Below, in pieces: positions 46,794 through 57,504 of a stretch of DNA of 64,000 nucleotides. This stretch comes from Rahnella bonaserana (GTDB taxonomy: Bacteria > Pseudomonadota > Gammaproteobacteria > Enterobacterales > Enterobacteriaceae). Where the stretch lies: NCBI RefSeq assembly GCF_019049675.1, contig NZ_JAFMOW010000065.1:248001-312000 (forward strand). The letters are read 5' to 3'. The notes below the pieces were generated by a model. The model was not told the DNA's origin, searched no databases, and saw only the letters and a program-made list of their open reading frames with translations. Position numbers and translations under genes: made by a program. The number at the start of each line of letters is the position of its first letter. The first letter of the stretch is position 1.

Positions 46794-47162
46794 TTATTGC
46801 TCAAGGTCAACCACTGGTAGTCGCCACATCATGATCAGTAACGCAAACATCATGCAAACCAATAAAATACGTACCCATAATAGCGGCACAAAATAGATCG
46901 AAATCGCGAATGTCGTCACAATCAGCGCAACGGCTTTTGGCTTCACCCCTTTGGGCAACGCGCGGTGTGTCTGCCAGTGCCGTAAATAGCTGCCAAACCA
47001 GGAACGGTGCAGCAACCAGTGATGAAAGCGTGGCGACGAACGGGCAAAACACCAGGCGGCCAGCAGTAAAAACGGCGTGGTGGGCAGCAGCGGCAGTACA
47101 ACGCCCAGCGTTGCCAGTACCACACACAGCCAGCCGACCATAATCAGTAATATGCGCTTCAT
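46794..47162 (-). CDS. ybaN: YbaN family inner-membrane protein (DUF454)
   Basis: The 122-residue product has three to four hydrophobic helices (LLIMVGWLCVVLATLGVVLPLLP; FLLLAAWCFARSSPRFHHWLL; AVALIVTTFAISIYFVPLLW). The family motif LPTTPFLLLAAWCFARSSPRF is nearly unchanged from E. coli YbaN. The start at 47162 has AGGA upstream; the frame opens seven codons earlier. Function unknown. It is divergent from priC. Confidence 0.92.
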   Translation of the reverse strand: MKRILLIMVGWLCVVLATLGVVLPLLPTTPFLLLAAWCFARSSPRFHHWLLHRSWFGSYLRHWQTHRALPKGVKPKAVALIVTTFAISIYFVPLLWVRILLVCMMFALLIMMWRLPVVDLEQ

Positions 47163-47284
47163 GCAGTTCCTTTTGATTCGCACAAATTGCCAGAAAATTC
47201 AGCCCCCAGTTTATACAAGTGCAGCGAAGGTGTCATAACCGCCGGTTGCAGGTAAGCTATGAACGTCATTAATGGAGATAACCT

Positions 47285-47821
47285 GTGAGCACTGAACGAA
47301 TTTTACATGTCCTTGATCAGCAGATAGAAACTCTGGCGCGGGAAATCGAACCCATCGGCCATGTTTCCGCTTCGCAGGCACGGTTTGATATCGCCCTTTT
47401 CTCAACCAAAGGCACCCGTCTGCGCGATTATCTGGCAGAAATTAAGATGAACTTACAGCAACTTAATCAGGAAGTGGTTGAGAAACGGTCCGCGCAGGTG
47501 GCGTTCATCGCCGAGCGGCTGGTGGCGCAAATCACCGCTATGCAGCGTGAACTCGCCACGCAAACACTGCGTAAAACGCACCAGACGCCGGAACGAAAAA
47601 GCCATGATAATTATACCAAACTCGCGGAAACTCAGCAGTTCGAGCGCCGTCTGATTGCGATGATTGAGGACCGGGAAACCACGCTCGGACAACTGGCCAC
47701 GTTCAGCGATCAGCAACGCGTGCAAAAGGAACTGGCTGCGCTGGAAGGACGTTTAATGCGCTGTCGTCAGGCGCTGGCCAAAATTGAGAGGCAAATCGAG
47801 CGGCAGGAAAAAGGTTTTTGA
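47285..47821 (+). CDS. priC: Primosomal replication protein N''
   Basis: PriC helps reload DnaB at stalled forks. The 178-residue, basic, helical product matches the E. coli PriC family (175), with FDIALFSTKGTRLRDYL and a Gln/Arg-rich C-terminus. It starts with GTG preceded by GGAG. rsmS follows on the same strand, as in E. coli. Confidence 0.93.
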   Translation: MSTERILHVLDQQIETLAREIEPIGHVSASQARFDIALFSTKGTRLRDYLAEIKMNLQQLNQEVVEKRSAQVAFIAERLVAQITAMQRELATQTLRKTHQTPERKSHDNYTKLAETQQFERRLIAMIEDRETTLGQLATFSDQQRVQKELAALEGRLMRCRQALAKIERQIERQEKGF

Positions 47822-47916
47822 ATCTTTATCACATTTTTTTAACCCGGCGTTCAGGCCCGGCATTTTCTTATCTATAATGGTAAGTCCAAAACCTGCTAAT
47901 TATAATGTTGGCCAAT

Positions 47917-48090
47917 ATGTCAGTAGAAAATGCGCCTCCCGAACTTCAGCTTGCTGTTGATCTGATTTACCTGCTTGAGTGCAACGAAATTGCACCGGAA
48001 ACCGCTCTTGCAGCACTGGAAATCGTACAACGCGATTATCAGGAAAAGCTGAAAAACAGCAAAAGCACGCTGTCGATTAGTTACCTTTAA
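47917..48090 (+). CDS. rsmS: RsmS/YbaM small regulatory protein
   Basis: The product has 57 residues: [20 protein letters not shown] and a predicted helical C-terminal part ([12 protein letters not shown]). It matches E. coli YbaM (53), named RsmS from Pectobacterium where it affects secondary metabolite and exoenzyme control. A start at 47905 would add four residues; neither start has a strong Shine-Dalgarno. It ends before mscK, which is convergent. Confidence 0.85.
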   Translation: MSVENAPPELQLAVDLIYLLECNEIAPETALAALEIVQRDYQEKLKNSKSTLSISYL

Positions 48091-48107
48091 GCCGTCCGGC
48101 TGACCGT

Positions 48108-48136
48108 TTCAGGGGAACCTTACGCATTCCCCTGAA
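48108..48136. terminator. Hairpin between convergent rsmS and mscK
   Basis: TTCAGGGGAA pairs perfectly with TTCCCCTGAA across a 9-nt loop. T-runs are weak on both sides. Confidence 0.6.
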
Positions 48137-48150
48137 TTGCCCGCTTCCCT

Positions 48151-51100
48151 TTAGCCCTGAGGCAACGCATCCGGTTCATCACCCGGTTGTCTCAACACGC
48201 GCTTAACCTCCTGAATCTCGCTGCCATCCTGATTGTGCAGATACACTTCCAGCTGATTGAAAGCGATATTGATGTCGTTCTCGCGGCAGAGTTTATCAAT
48301 ACTGCGGTTTAGCTCATCGACGGTATAACTGCGGTCGCCCAGTTCACGCACATAAACACGCAGTTCGTGATCGAGCGTGCTGGCCCCAAAATTCAGGAAG
48401 AAGACCAGCGGTGCCGGATCACTCATCACTCGGGCGTTTTCATGCGCCGCCTGCAGCAGGACCTCTTTCACTTTCTCCAGATCTGAACCGTACGCCACAC
48501 CGATCTTGATCAGCACGCGGGTGACGGTATCACTCAGCGACCAGTTGATCAGCCGTTCCGTCACAAAGGCTTTGTTCGGGATGATCACTTCTTTGCGGTC
48601 AAAATCGATAATGGTTGTTGCGCGGATGCGGATACGACTGACCGTGCCGGAAAATGTACCGATGGTCACGGTGTCGCCAATACGTACAGGGCGTTCGAAC
48701 AGGATAATCAGACCTGAAACAAAGTTCGCAAAGATTTCCTGCAAACCGAAGCCCAGCCCGACCGACAGCGCTGCCACCAGCCATTGCAATTTATCCCACG
48801 AAACCCCGAGCGACCCGAGCGCAGTGATCGCCCCAATCACCGTGATCGAGTAAGTCAGGATCGTGGTGATAGCGTACGACGTCCCCTGCCGCAATTGCAG
48901 TCGCGACAGCACCACCACTTCCAGCAGCCCCGGCAGGTTGCGCGTCAGAACATACGCCACAATCACCGCCAGGAAACCGAGCAGCATATTGCCCAGCGTT
49001 ACGGTTTGCTGAGTGACCGCGCCCGCCACCGTGCTGGAATAATGCCAGAGTGAAATGCTGTCGAGATACGAAATCACCGTCAGCAGATCCGACCAAATCC
49101 AGTAAAACACCGTCGCGAAGATAAAGAACAAACCCATCGTGGTCAGACGCAACGACTGCTGGTTAATCTGATCCAGGCCAATCTGCGGCTCCTCAACCGG
49201 CTCATTGCCTTCTGCACCCTCTTTCGCCGCGTTTGTCTGACGGCGGGCCAGCGCACGACGATAAGCCAGACGCCGGGCTGCAACGCTTAATCCTCTGAGC
49301 GCCGTGAGATAAATAATATTCCAGAAAATCAGCAGATAAAGACTGTCAATCCAGCGCCCCGCCAGACGCAGCGTGGTGTAAAAATATCCGGTAACCACCA
49401 GCCCGACCAGGAAGGCCGGAGCTATCGCAATGGCTGTGACCACGACCAGCCGAATGCTGTGAGAATCTTTTTCACGCCAGCCGTCACGTGCGATCGGGAA
49501 GACCAGAACTGTCAGCGCCAGCAGTGTCAGGAAAATCACCACCTGCCCGATGATGTCATCGACCAGTCCGAGTGGGGCTTTCTCACCGCGAACCGACCAG
49601 AAAATCAGTGGCAACATCACCAGACTGAGGCGGATGACTGAACGACGGTAATGCGCACAGGTGGCCGGGGGCGTATTAAAATGCCGCTCGTTGATCCCGC
49701 CGGGTTTAAGAATGCGATAGCAAAAGCCCATGACCAGCTGGAACACCGCCAGCCGCTGCGCCAGCGTCCATAAAAAGTCGCTCAGTTCGATATCACATTG
49801 CGAAAGCCAGTAGCCAATTCCCAGCATGAGTAATACGCCGGGTAAGACGTTCAGCGCCATTAATATCAACGCCTGCGGCGTGTGCAGCTGGCTGTCCCGT
49901 TTAAGCTGCCCGACATCGCTGGTGAGTTTTTCAATGCGCTGATTAATGTACTTCCGGCGCCATAACAGCAGCAAAATGACGAGGAGCAAAGGGATAGTGA
50001 CCGGTAATGAATGTATTGCGCCCACCATTAATTCACCCGGCGGAATATTCAGGCTCAGGCTGCTCAGCTGATTTTTAACATCATCCGGCAACGACTTAAT
50101 GAATTCCCAGTTCATCGGTTTGTTACTGCTGACCCAGAAAATCTGCTGAGTCAGCGTTTCTGTCAGTGACTGATTTATGCTCAGTAGTTGCTGCTGGTTA
50201 ATCTGCAAATTGATAGCGAGCGACAGCTGATTGCCCAGTTGCTTATTCAGTTGATCGAGCAATTCGCGGCGCATATCGACAATCTGATCCAGCGCATCAC
50301 TGATATCGGCATTGATCGTTTCTTTGCTGTTATCTACCACGCTCTGAATGTAACTGTCGCCCTGAAACAAAGCGTCGCGCTGCTGGTTGATGGTGAACTG
50401 TTCAAGGCGCAAATCCGCAATGCGGGTTCTCATGTCGGTAACCAGCCCCGACGGCGGCGTGGTGTTCTGCTGTTGCTGATACAGAATACGTGACAGTAAT
50501 AAACTGCCTTTGAGCACAGTGATTTGCTCTTTAAGGTCATGTTCAGCTTGCGCCGAACGATCCAGCCAGTTTTTCACTGTGATATTTTTCTGGACCAGCT
50601 GGTTACCTTCCTCGGTTGCGGCAATAAGGCGTTCGCTGAGTTTACGATTAATTCCCAGTTCCTGAGCCACCAGCGGGTCATTTTGGATATTCGAGGTATC
50701 GTCCGGCGTTTGTGCTTCTTTCGCTGTCCGCTCGGACAAAATCAGCCGTTTGCCGTTGACCACTTCCTGCAATAACTGCGCAGTGTGTTCAAGCTGATTG
50801 ATATGCGCGTTGGTGTAATCACGTTGTTTTTGCAGTAAATCCTGCAACGTTGTATTGGCTTCGAGACTCTTGCGTTGCAGGTCAATTTGCGCCGCAAGTA
50901 AGGCCTGCTGCGTGACCAGCATATTTTGTTGCGTGTTACGTAAATCTTGCTGACCGGGCGACATGCCGTTGAGCTGATTGCGGATTTTCTGAATCGCCAG
51001 CGAATAGGAGTACATCGCGTTCTGAACGCGCTCAGGCTGGGTTTGCAGAGAGATCAGCTGAGTGTTGAACGTCGATAAATCATCCTGCGAAGACTGCAAA

Positions 51101-51510
51101 TCGTCCAGCGTGTCATTAAGGCGGTTTTCAAGCTGGCGCAGCGACAGTGCGGAAAGCTGAGCTTTATTCACATCATCTTTCGGATTGTTTTTGATCTGCT
51201 CCAGCCCATCCATGGCGACGCGCAGTTTTTGCGGTGCTTCGGCGACCTGTTTTTGCAGCTGATTCGCTTCCTGCTTCACTCTTTCCAGTGCATCAAGATA
51301 TTCCAGTGTGTGGATCAGATCCTGTTGCGAAAGCTTATCCACCGGCGTCAGGTTCTTCTGGCGGTTTAACGCATCAAGCTGGTTCTGAACTTCATTCCTG
51401 CCGGGAATATCATTACTTGCTGCATGGCCGGAAAAGGAGACAAAAAGCAGTGCAACGCATACCAGAAACGTGAAAAAACCTGTCATTCCCTGTTTTTTCA
51501 GGGAAAGCAT
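48151..51510 (-). CDS. mscK: Potassium-dependent mechanosensitive channel MscK
   Basis: MscK releases solutes on hypo-osmotic shock. The 1119-residue product has a signal peptide (MTGFFTFLVCVALLFVSFSG-HAA), a long periplasmic coiled-coil domain with Gln-rich helices (about 40-470), a multi-helix membrane region, and the MscS-like pore and beta domain. The last has VALSVGLGFGLQEIFANFVSGLIILFERP-type sequence (seen as LSVGLGFGLQEIFANF). E. coli MscK has 1120. The start is uncertain (51546, 51510 or 51486), with no clear ribosome binding site. Confidence 0.94.
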   Translation of the reverse strand: MLSLKKQGMTGFFTFLVCVALLFVSFSGHAASNDIPGRNEVQNQLDALNRQKNLTPVDKLSQQDLIHTLEYLDALERVKQEANQLQKQVAEAPQKLRVAMDGLEQIKNNPKDDVNKAQLSALSLRQLENRLNDTLDDLQSSQDDLSTFNTQLISLQTQPERVQNAMYSYSLAIQKIRNQLNGMSPGQQDLRNTQQNMLVTQQALLAAQIDLQRKSLEANTTLQDLLQKQRDYTNAHINQLEHTAQLLQEVVNGKRLILSERTAKEAQTPDDTSNIQNDPLVAQELGINRKLSERLIAATEEGNQLVQKNITVKNWLDRSAQAEHDLKEQITVLKGSLLLSRILYQQQQNTTPPSGLVTDMRTRIADLRLEQFTINQQRDALFQGDSYIQSVVDNSKETINADISDALDQIVDMRRELLDQLNKQLGNQLSLAINLQINQQQLLSINQSLTETLTQQIFWVSSNKPMNWEFIKSLPDDVKNQLSSLSLNIPPGELMVGAIHSLPVTIPLLLVILLLLWRRKYINQRIEKLTSDVGQLKRDSQLHTPQALILMALNVLPGVLLMLGIGYWLSQCDIELSDFLWTLAQRLAVFQLVMGFCYRILKPGGINERHFNTPPATCAHYRRSVIRLSLVMLPLIFWSVRGEKAPLGLVDDIIGQVVIFLTLLALTVLVFPIARDGWREKDSHSIRLVVVTAIAIAPAFLVGLVVTGYFYTTLRLAGRWIDSLYLLIFWNIIYLTALRGLSVAARRLAYRRALARRQTNAAKEGAEGNEPVEEPQIGLDQINQQSLRLTTMGLFFIFATVFYWIWSDLLTVISYLDSISLWHYSSTVAGAVTQQTVTLGNMLLGFLAVIVAYVLTRNLPGLLEVVVLSRLQLRQGTSYAITTILTYSITVIGAITALGSLGVSWDKLQWLVAALSVGLGFGLQEIFANFVSGLIILFERPVRIGDTVTIGTFSGTVSRIRIRATTIIDFDRKEVIIPNKAFVTERLINWSLSDTVTRVLIKIGVAYGSDLEKVKEVLLQAAHENARVMSDPAPLVFFLNFGASTLDHELRVYVRELGDRSYTVDELNRSIDKLCRENDINIAFNQLEVYLHNQDGSEIQEVKRVLRQPGDEPDALPQG

Positions 51511-51717
51511 TACGTCAGAAGGGGCGGCCAGAAACCGGATACACATACGTCAGCGTCAACTCATTTACTTAATGAATAATATGGAGATGACAATAGCAGC
51601 GTTGACGATGAAAGGAAGGAGAAAAGCGTTTCTGAATACAACATCAGAGTGTTTAATTTATAAACAAAAGAGAGATAGATTTGCAGGCTTATTAATTAAA
51701 CGGAAAGTATTAAAGGT

Positions 51718-52356
51718 TTATTTTACCGCAGTGAGATAGGACGAATGGCACAACATATCGATATACGTATCCACGAATCTCCCGGCATTCCCTTCTAAAT
51801 CAAAGCTTTCAGGAATAAATAACCAGTTTTCCATCAGCCCCGTCAGATAAGCCCGAAGAATAATGGCGGCCTGGCGGGTATCAAGATCAACCGGAAGCTG
51901 CTTTTCTTCTATACAGCGCACGAGAATACGCTCGATTTTGCCATAGCCTTCCATGTATAACGCTTTCCGCGCCTCATGAACTGACGTCATCTCCCCAACA
52001 AATTCACATTTATGGAATATAATCTCCATCAATGCCTTACGTTGGCTATCGGTAACCGTGGCGACCAGAATGTAAATTAAGATTTCACGTAGAATACGCA
52101 GTGGATTATTCGGAAACTTTGTCTGATACTCTACTTCGAGCACTTTTATCCGCGATTCATAGGCTTCCCAGATCGCGTTAAACAGTTCCACTTTGTTCCT
52201 GAAATGCCAATAAATTGCGCCCCGCGTCACACCGGCTGCATTCGCAATATCAGTCAGTGATGTCGACGATACCCCACGGGCAGAAAACTCACGCACAGCA
52301 GCATCCAGAATCTGTTGTCTGGTTTCCAGCGCCTGTGATTTGGTTTTTCGTGCCAT
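51718..52356 (-). CDS. acrR: TetR-family repressor AcrR
   Basis: AcrR represses acrAB and its own gene and responds to drugs. The 212-residue product begins [20 protein letters not shown]. It has a TetR helix-turn-helix ([23 protein letters not shown]) and a ligand-binding domain with [13 protein letters not shown]. coli AcrR has 215 residues. The frame opens earlier, but that would translate operator sequence. It is divergent from acrAB. Confidence 0.96.
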   Translation of the reverse strand: MARKTKSQALETRQQILDAAVREFSARGVSSTSLTDIANAAGVTRGAIYWHFRNKVELFNAIWEAYESRIKVLEVEYQTKFPNNPLRILREILIYILVATVTDSQRKALMEIIFHKCEFVGEMTSVHEARKALYMEGYGKIERILVRCIEEKQLPVDLDTRQAAIILRAYLTGLMENWLFIPESFDLEGNAGRFVDTYIDMLCHSSYLTAVK

Positions 52357-52383
52357 AGGTTTATCTTTAAGGGGAGTTTGATT

Positions 52384-52407
52384 TACATACATTCTTGAAT
52401 GTATGTA
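52384..52407. promoter_or_regulatory. AcrR operator
   Basis: TACATACAT (52384-52392) and ATGTATGTA (52399-52407) form a 24-bp palindrome with a 6-bp centre. It is nearly identical to the E. coli acrRA operator and lies between the divergent genes. Confidence 0.93.
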
Positions 52408-52497
52408 ACATAGCACGCACATACTAAAAGCGCAGCAATGGATTTGGAATGTTGTGATCCATTGGACAATTTGAAATCGGACACTTGAGGTTTATTT

Positions 52498-53673
52498 ATG
52501 AACAAAAACAGAGGGTTAACGCCTCTGGCGGTAGTTCTGATGCTATCCGGAAGCTTAGCACTTACAGGATGTAACGATAAAGAAGCTCAACAAGGTGCAC
52601 CTCATGCTCCGCAGGTTGGGGTCGTTACTCTCAAAACTGAACCGTTGAATGTGACTACCGAACTTCCTGGTCGTACTGCTGCTTTTCGCATCGCCGAAGT
52701 ACGTCCACAGGTTGGCGGCATTATTCTTAAACGCAACTTCGTTGAAGGCAGCGAAATTAAAGCCGGGACCTCTTTATATCAAATTGATCCAGCCACTTAT
52801 CAGGCCGCGTATAACAGCGCTAAAGGCGATCTGGTAAAAGCTCAGGCGAATGCACAAATTTCTCGTCTGACGGTGACTCGTTATAAACCTCTGCTTGGCA
52901 CTAATTACATCAGTAAGCAAGATTACGATACCGCTGTGGCCACTGCAGCACAGGCTGATGCCGCTGTTGTCAGCGCCAAAGCAGCCGTTGAAAGCGCACG
53001 TATCAATCTGGCTTACACCAAAGTCACCTCCCCTATTAGCGGCCGTATCGGTATTTCGTCCGTAACAGAAGGTGCGCTGGTGTCGACCGGCCAGACCAAT
53101 GCGCTGGCCACTGTTCAGCAACTTGACCCTATCTATGTTGACGTCACTCAGTCGAGCAACGATTTCCTGCGTCTGAAGCAGGAACTGGCAGATGGCTCAC
53201 TCAAGCAGGTTAACGGCAAGGCACAAGTCAAGCTGCTGTTGGATAACGGTAAAGAATATTCACAGGCGGGTACATTAGAATTCTCTGATGTGACTGTTGA
53301 TGAAACCACCGGGTCCATCACTTTGCGCGCCATCTTCCCTAATCCAAATGATGCCCTGCTGCCAGGTATGTTTGTGCGCGCGCGTCTGGATGAAGGCGTA
53401 AACGACAACGCTCTGCTGGTTCCTCAGCAAGGTATTACCCGTAACCCACGTGGTGATGCTACAGCGATGGTGATTGGTGCGGACAATAAAGTTGAACTTC
53501 GTACTGTGACCACAACGCAGGCAATCGGCGACAAATGGGTAGTGACAGACGGCCTGAAAAGTGGCGATAAAGTTATCGTGACAGGTCTGCAAAAAATTAA
53601 GCCAGGCGTACAGGTTACTGCACAGGAAGTCGATCAAAACGCCGCAGCACCCGCTACAGCGACGAAGTCTTAA
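52498..53673 (+). CDS. acrA: RND efflux adaptor lipoprotein AcrA
   Basis: AcrA is the periplasmic adaptor linking AcrB to TolC. The 391-residue product has a lipoprotein signal peptide with lipobox LTGC (Cys25), a lipoyl/barrel-sandwich domain, a coiled-coil hairpin (about 100-170) and a beta-barrel and membrane-proximal domain. E. coli AcrA has 397. acrB follows after 16 bases. Confidence 0.97.
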   Translation: MNKNRGLTPLAVVLMLSGSLALTGCNDKEAQQGAPHAPQVGVVTLKTEPLNVTTELPGRTAAFRIAEVRPQVGGIILKRNFVEGSEIKAGTSLYQIDPATYQAAYNSAKGDLVKAQANAQISRLTVTRYKPLLGTNYISKQDYDTAVATAAQADAAVVSAKAAVESARINLAYTKVTSPISGRIGISSVTEGALVSTGQTNALATVQQLDPIYVDVTQSSNDFLRLKQELADGSLKQVNGKAQVKLLLDNGKEYSQAGTLEFSDVTVDETTGSITLRAIFPNPNDALLPGMFVRARLDEGVNDNALLVPQQGITRNPRGDATAMVIGADNKVELRTVTTTQAIGDKWVVTDGLKSGDKVIVTGLQKIKPGVQVTAQEVDQNAAAPATATKS

Positions 53674-53689
53674 TAGGAGCCGGTAATTC

Positions 53690-56600
53690 ATGGCTAAGTT
53701 TTTTATAGATCGTCCCATCTTTGCATGGGTAATTGCGATCATCATCATGTTGGCAGGGGGATTGGCGATACTTAAATTGCCAATCGCACAGTATCCAACC
53801 GTTGCACCGCCAGCGATTCAGCTGACTGCAACCTATCCGGGCGCGGATGCGCAGACCGTACAGGATACCGTTACTCAGGTTATCGAACAGAACATGAACG
53901 GTATCGACAACATGATGTACATGTCGTCGACCAGTGATTCATCAGGTACTGTTCAGATTACCCTGACCTTTGCTTCCGGTACTGACGCGGATATCGCGCA
54001 GGTACAGGTTCAGAACAAACTGCAGCTGGCAACACCATTGCTGCCGCAGGAAGTTCAGCAACAGGGTATTTCCGTTGAGAAATCGAGCAGCAGCTTCCTG
54101 ATGGTAGCGGGCTTTATTTCCAATAACGGTTCAATGACCCAGGATGATATCGCCGACTACGTCGGTTCCAACATCAAGGATCCTATCAGCCGTACTGCGG
54201 GTGTAGGGGACGTTCAGCTGTTTGGTGCTCAGTATGCGATGCGTATCTGGATGGATCCGAACAAACTGAACAACTTCCAGCTGACGCCGGTAGATGTCAT
54301 CAACGCCATCAAAGTTCAGAACAACCAGATCGCAGCAGGTCAGCTCGGTGGTACGCCACCGGTCCCGGGCCAGCAATTGAACTCCTCTATCGTGGCGCAG
54401 ACCCGTCTGAAGTCACCGGATGAATTCGGTAAAATCATTCTGAAAGTGAATCAGGATGGTTCTCAGGTTCGCCTGAAAGATGTGGCTAAAATCGAACTCG
54501 GTGGTGAAAACTACGACGTTATTGCCCGCTTCAACGGACAACCTGCGTCGGGCTTGGGTATCAAACTGGCAACCGGTGCGAACGCCCTGAATACCGCAGC
54601 GTCTGTTAAAGCCACGCTGACTAAGCTTGAGCCATTCTTCCCGGCTGGCTTAGAAATTGTTTACCCGTACGACACCACGCCGTTCGTAAAAATCTCGATT
54701 AAAGAAGTAGGTAAAACGCTGTTCGAGGCCATCGTCCTGGTATTCCTGGTCATGTTCTTGTTCCTGCAAAACTTCCGCGCAACGCTTATCCCGACCATTG
54801 CGGTTCCGGTGGTATTGCTCGGTACCTTTGCGATTCTGGCAGCGTTTGGCTATTCGATAAACACCCTGACGATGTTCGGGATGGTGCTCGCAATAGGCCT
54901 GCTCGTCGATGACGCCATCGTCGTCGTCGAGAACGTCGAGCGCGTCATGGTCGAAGAGGGTCTGCCGCCAAAAGAAGCTACCAAAAAATCTATGGAGCAA
55001 ATCCAGGGTGCATTGGTAGGGATCGCGATGGTGCTGTCCGCAGTATTCATCCCGATGGCCTTCTTCGGCGGTTCTACCGGCGTTATCTACCGTCAGTTCT
55101 CCATCACCATCGTTTCAGCCATGGTGCTGTCGGTTCTGGTGGCGATGATCCTGACGCCTGCACTTTGTGCGACCATGCTCAAGCCGGTTGCCAAAGGTGA
55201 GCATAACGAGAAAAAAGGTTTCTTCGGCTGGTTTAACAAGAAATTCGACCAAAGCACGCACCACTACACCGACAGCGTAGGCAATATTCTGCGCAGCACC
55301 GGTCGTTATCTGGTGATTTATCTGCTGATCGTTGTCGGCATGGCATTCCTGTTTATCCGCCTGCCAACCTCCTTCCTGCCGGAAGAAGACCAGGGGGTAT
55401 TCCTGACCATGGCGCAATTGCCAGCAGGTGCAACCCAGGAACGTACACAGAAAGTGCTGGACGAAGTCAGCGATTACTATCTGACGAAAGAAAAAGCCAA
55501 CGTGAAGTCCGTGTTTACGGTTAACGGCTTTGGTTTTGCAGGTCGTGGTCAGAACACCGGTATAGCGTTTATCAGTCTGAAAGACTGGTCTGAGCGTAGC
55601 GGCGCTGAGAATAAAGTTCCTGCCATTGCAGGCCGTGCAATGGGCGCATTCAGCACCATTAAAGATGCACTGGTGTTCCCGTTCAACTTACCGGCAATTG
55701 TTGAGTTAGGTACGGCGACAGGCTTCGACTTCCAGCTGATTGACCAGGCTAACCTTGGGCATGACAAGCTGACTCAGGCACGTAACCAGTTGCTGGGCAT
55801 GGTAGCTCAACATCCGGACTTGCTGACTCAGGTTCGTCCAAACGGTCTGGAAGATACCCCACAGTTCAAAATCGAAATTGATCAGGAAAAAGCAACGGCA
55901 CTTGGCGTTTCAATTTCCGACATCAACACCACGTTGGGTGCTTCGATTGGTGGTAGCTACGTCAATGACTTCATCGACCGTGGTCGTGTGAAGAAAGTGT
56001 ACGTTCAGGCTGAAAATAAATACCGTATGTTGCCGTCTGACATCAATAACTTGTATGTCCGTGGTAGCGCTGGCCAGATGGTACCGTTCTCCGCATTCTC
56101 CAGTGCGAAATGGGAATACGGTTCACCGCGTCTGGAACGTTATAACGGTTTGCCATCCATGGAAATTCTGGGTCAGCCAGCTCCGGGCAAAAGTTCGGGT
56201 GCTGCTATGGAAATGATGGAGTCTCTGGCTTCCAAACTTCCTAGCGGTATCGGCTATGACTGGACCGGTCTGTCCTATCAGGAACGCTTGTCAGGCAACC
56301 AGGCTCCGGCCTTGTATGCCATCTCCCTGATTGTGGTATTCCTGTGTCTGGCTGCGTTGTACGAAAGCTGGTCAATACCGTTCTCGGTCATGCTGGTGGT
56401 TCCGCTCGGGGTTGTGGGTGCACTTCTGGCAGCAACGATGCGCGGACTCAGTAACGACGTTTACTTCCAGGTAGGCCTGCTGACTACCATCGGGTTGTCC
56501 GCGAAGAACGCCATACTGATTGTTGAGTTCGCCAAAGACCTGATGGACAAAGAAGGTAAGGGTCTGATCGAATCAACGCTCGAAGCGGTTCGTATGCGTC

Positions 56601-56842
56601 TTCGTCCGATTCTGATGACCTCACTGGCATTTATCCTCGGTGTAATGCCGCTGGTAATCAGCTCCGGTGCAGGTTCCGGTTCTCAGAACGCCGTAGGTAC
56701 CGGCGTAATGGGCGGGATGATTACGGCAACACTGCTGGCGATCTTCTTTGTTCCGGTCTTCTTCGTGGTGGTTCGTCGCCGCTTCGGTAAGAAGAACGAG
56801 GATATCGAACATACGCACAAAACAGAGCATCCGACGCTGTAA
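53690..56842 (+). CDS. acrB: RND multidrug efflux pump AcrB
   Basis: AcrB is the proton-driven trimeric pump of the AcrAB-TolC system. The 1050-residue product starts [20 protein letters not shown]. It has 12 transmembrane helices and two large periplasmic loops. The proton-relay Asp407 and Asp408 are in [17 protein letters not shown]. The Lys940 region ([16 protein letters not shown]) is intact. A short block with unusual GTC-rich codons covers the Asp407/408 segment. Confidence 0.98.
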   Translation: MAKFFIDRPIFAWVIAIIIMLAGGLAILKLPIAQYPTVAPPAIQLTATYPGADAQTVQDTVTQVIEQNMNGIDNMMYMSSTSDSSGTVQITLTFASGTDADIAQVQVQNKLQLATPLLPQEVQQQGISVEKSSSSFLMVAGFISNNGSMTQDDIADYVGSNIKDPISRTAGVGDVQLFGAQYAMRIWMDPNKLNNFQLTPVDVINAIKVQNNQIAAGQLGGTPPVPGQQLNSSIVAQTRLKSPDEFGKIILKVNQDGSQVRLKDVAKIELGGENYDVIARFNGQPASGLGIKLATGANALNTAASVKATLTKLEPFFPAGLEIVYPYDTTPFVKISIKEVGKTLFEAIVLVFLVMFLFLQNFRATLIPTIAVPVVLLGTFAILAAFGYSINTLTMFGMVLAIGLLVDDAIVVVENVERVMVEEGLPPKEATKKSMEQIQGALVGIAMVLSAVFIPMAFFGGSTGVIYRQFSITIVSAMVLSVLVAMILTPALCATMLKPVAKGEHNEKKGFFGWFNKKFDQSTHHYTDSVGNILRSTGRYLVIYLLIVVGMAFLFIRLPTSFLPEEDQGVFLTMAQLPAGATQERTQKVLDEVSDYYLTKEKANVKSVFTVNGFGFAGRGQNTGIAFISLKDWSERSGAENKVPAIAGRAMGAFSTIKDALVFPFNLPAIVELGTATGFDFQLIDQANLGHDKLTQARNQLLGMVAQHPDLLTQVRPNGLEDTPQFKIEIDQEKATALGVSISDINTTLGASIGGSYVNDFIDRGRVKKVYVQAENKYRMLPSDINNLYVRGSAGQMVPFSAFSSAKWEYGSPRLERYNGLPSMEILGQPAPGKSSGAAMEMMESLASKLPSGIGYDWTGLSYQERLSGNQAPALYAISLIVVFLCLAALYESWSIPFSVMLVVPLGVVGALLAATMRGLSNDVYFQVGLLTTIGLSAKNAILIVEFAKDLMDKEGKGLIESTLEAVRMRLRPILMTSLAFILGVMPLVISSGAGSGSQNAVGTGVMGGMITATLLAIFFVPVFFVVVRRRFGKKNEDIEHTHKTEHPTL

Positions 56843-56860
56843 CGGATCCTCACCCTGACG

Positions 56861-56889
56861 AAAGGCCGCTTATGCGGCCTTTTTTTTCG
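56861..56889 (+). terminator. Terminator of acrAB
   Basis: AAGGCCGC pairs with GCGGCCTT across TTAT, followed by eight or more T. Confidence 0.93.
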
Positions 56890-56929
56890 CCTGAGTCTTG
56901 AACCGGAAAACAGATGGGTGCATACTTAT

Positions 56930-56944
56930 TGTTATAGTATAACA
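56930..56944 (+). promoter_or_regulatory. Zur box upstream of rpmE2
   Basis: TGTTATAGTATAACA is a perfect 15-nt palindrome that fits the enterobacterial Zur core TGTTATANTATAACA. It lies 17 bases before the rpmE2 start, so it may cover the promoter or the 5' end of the transcript. Confidence 0.85.
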
Positions 56945-56961
56945 TAACAACTTGAGGCATT

Positions 56962-57216
56962 ATGAAACTCGCTATCCATCCTGCATATCGCACCGTGGTT
57001 TTCCACGACACCAGCGCTGATGAATACTTCAAGGTCGGTTCAACCATCTCGACAGACCGCACCATTGAACTGGAAGGGGCAACCTACCCTTACATCACGA
57101 TTGAAGTTTCTTCCGCTTCCCATCCGTATTACACCGGTAAGCAGAAAGAGTATTCAAAAGAAGGCAGCACCGCGCGATTCAATCAACGCTTCGGCAGCTT
57201 CCTCGGTAAAAAGTAA
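56962..57216 (+). CDS. ykgM: Zinc-independent ribosomal protein L31 type B
   Basis: This is the 84-residue L31 paralogue (RpmE2) that replaces zinc-binding L31 when zinc is scarce. It has no cysteine at all, so it cannot form the zinc ribbon of type A L31. It starts [20 protein letters not shown] and has [21 protein letters not shown] Zur box precedes it, and the L36 paralogue follows after 20 bases. Confidence 0.96.
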   Translation: MKLAIHPAYRTVVFHDTSADEYFKVGSTISTDRTIELEGATYPYITIEVSSASHPYYTGKQKEYSKEGSTARFNQRFGSFLGKK

Positions 57217-57236
57217 ACAACATCAGGGAAATTGTT

Positions 57237-57377
57237 ATGCAGGTTCTGAGTTCATTACGTTCGGCAAAAAATCGTCATCCGGATTGTCGCGTGGTTCGCC
57301 GTAAAGGCCGGATTTATGTGATCTGTAAAAGCAATCCGCGTTTTAAAGCTGTGCAGGGCAAAAAGAAAAAGCGTTGA
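57237..57377 (+). CDS. ykgO: Zinc-independent ribosomal protein L36 type B
   Basis: The 46-residue product starts [20 protein letters not shown] and ends [10 protein letters not shown]. It is the L36 paralogue (RpmJ2), longer than type A L36 and without its complete C/C/C/H zinc site. AGGGAA precedes the ATG. It is co-directional with ykgM (20-base gap) and should share Zur control. The terminator at 57414 ends the pair. Confidence 0.93.
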   Translation: MQVLSSLRSAKNRHPDCRVVRRKGRIYVICKSNPRFKAVQGKKKKR

Positions 57378-57413
57378 TATTGCGCCTTTCCGTTACGCTC
57401 CTCCTAAAAAAAC

Positions 57414-57447
57414 AAAAGCCCCGCCGCTTGCCCGACGGGGCTTTTTC
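57414..57447. terminator. Bidirectional terminator between ykgO and the zinc ABC operon
   Basis: AAAAGCCCCG pairs with CGGGGCTTTT across a 12-nt loop, with A and T flanks. Confidence 0.9.
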
Positions 57448-57504
57448 TTATGTTAAGACATGATGTAAAACCTCCTCACAGCCAAACCGAGAGGAGGGAA
57501 AATC

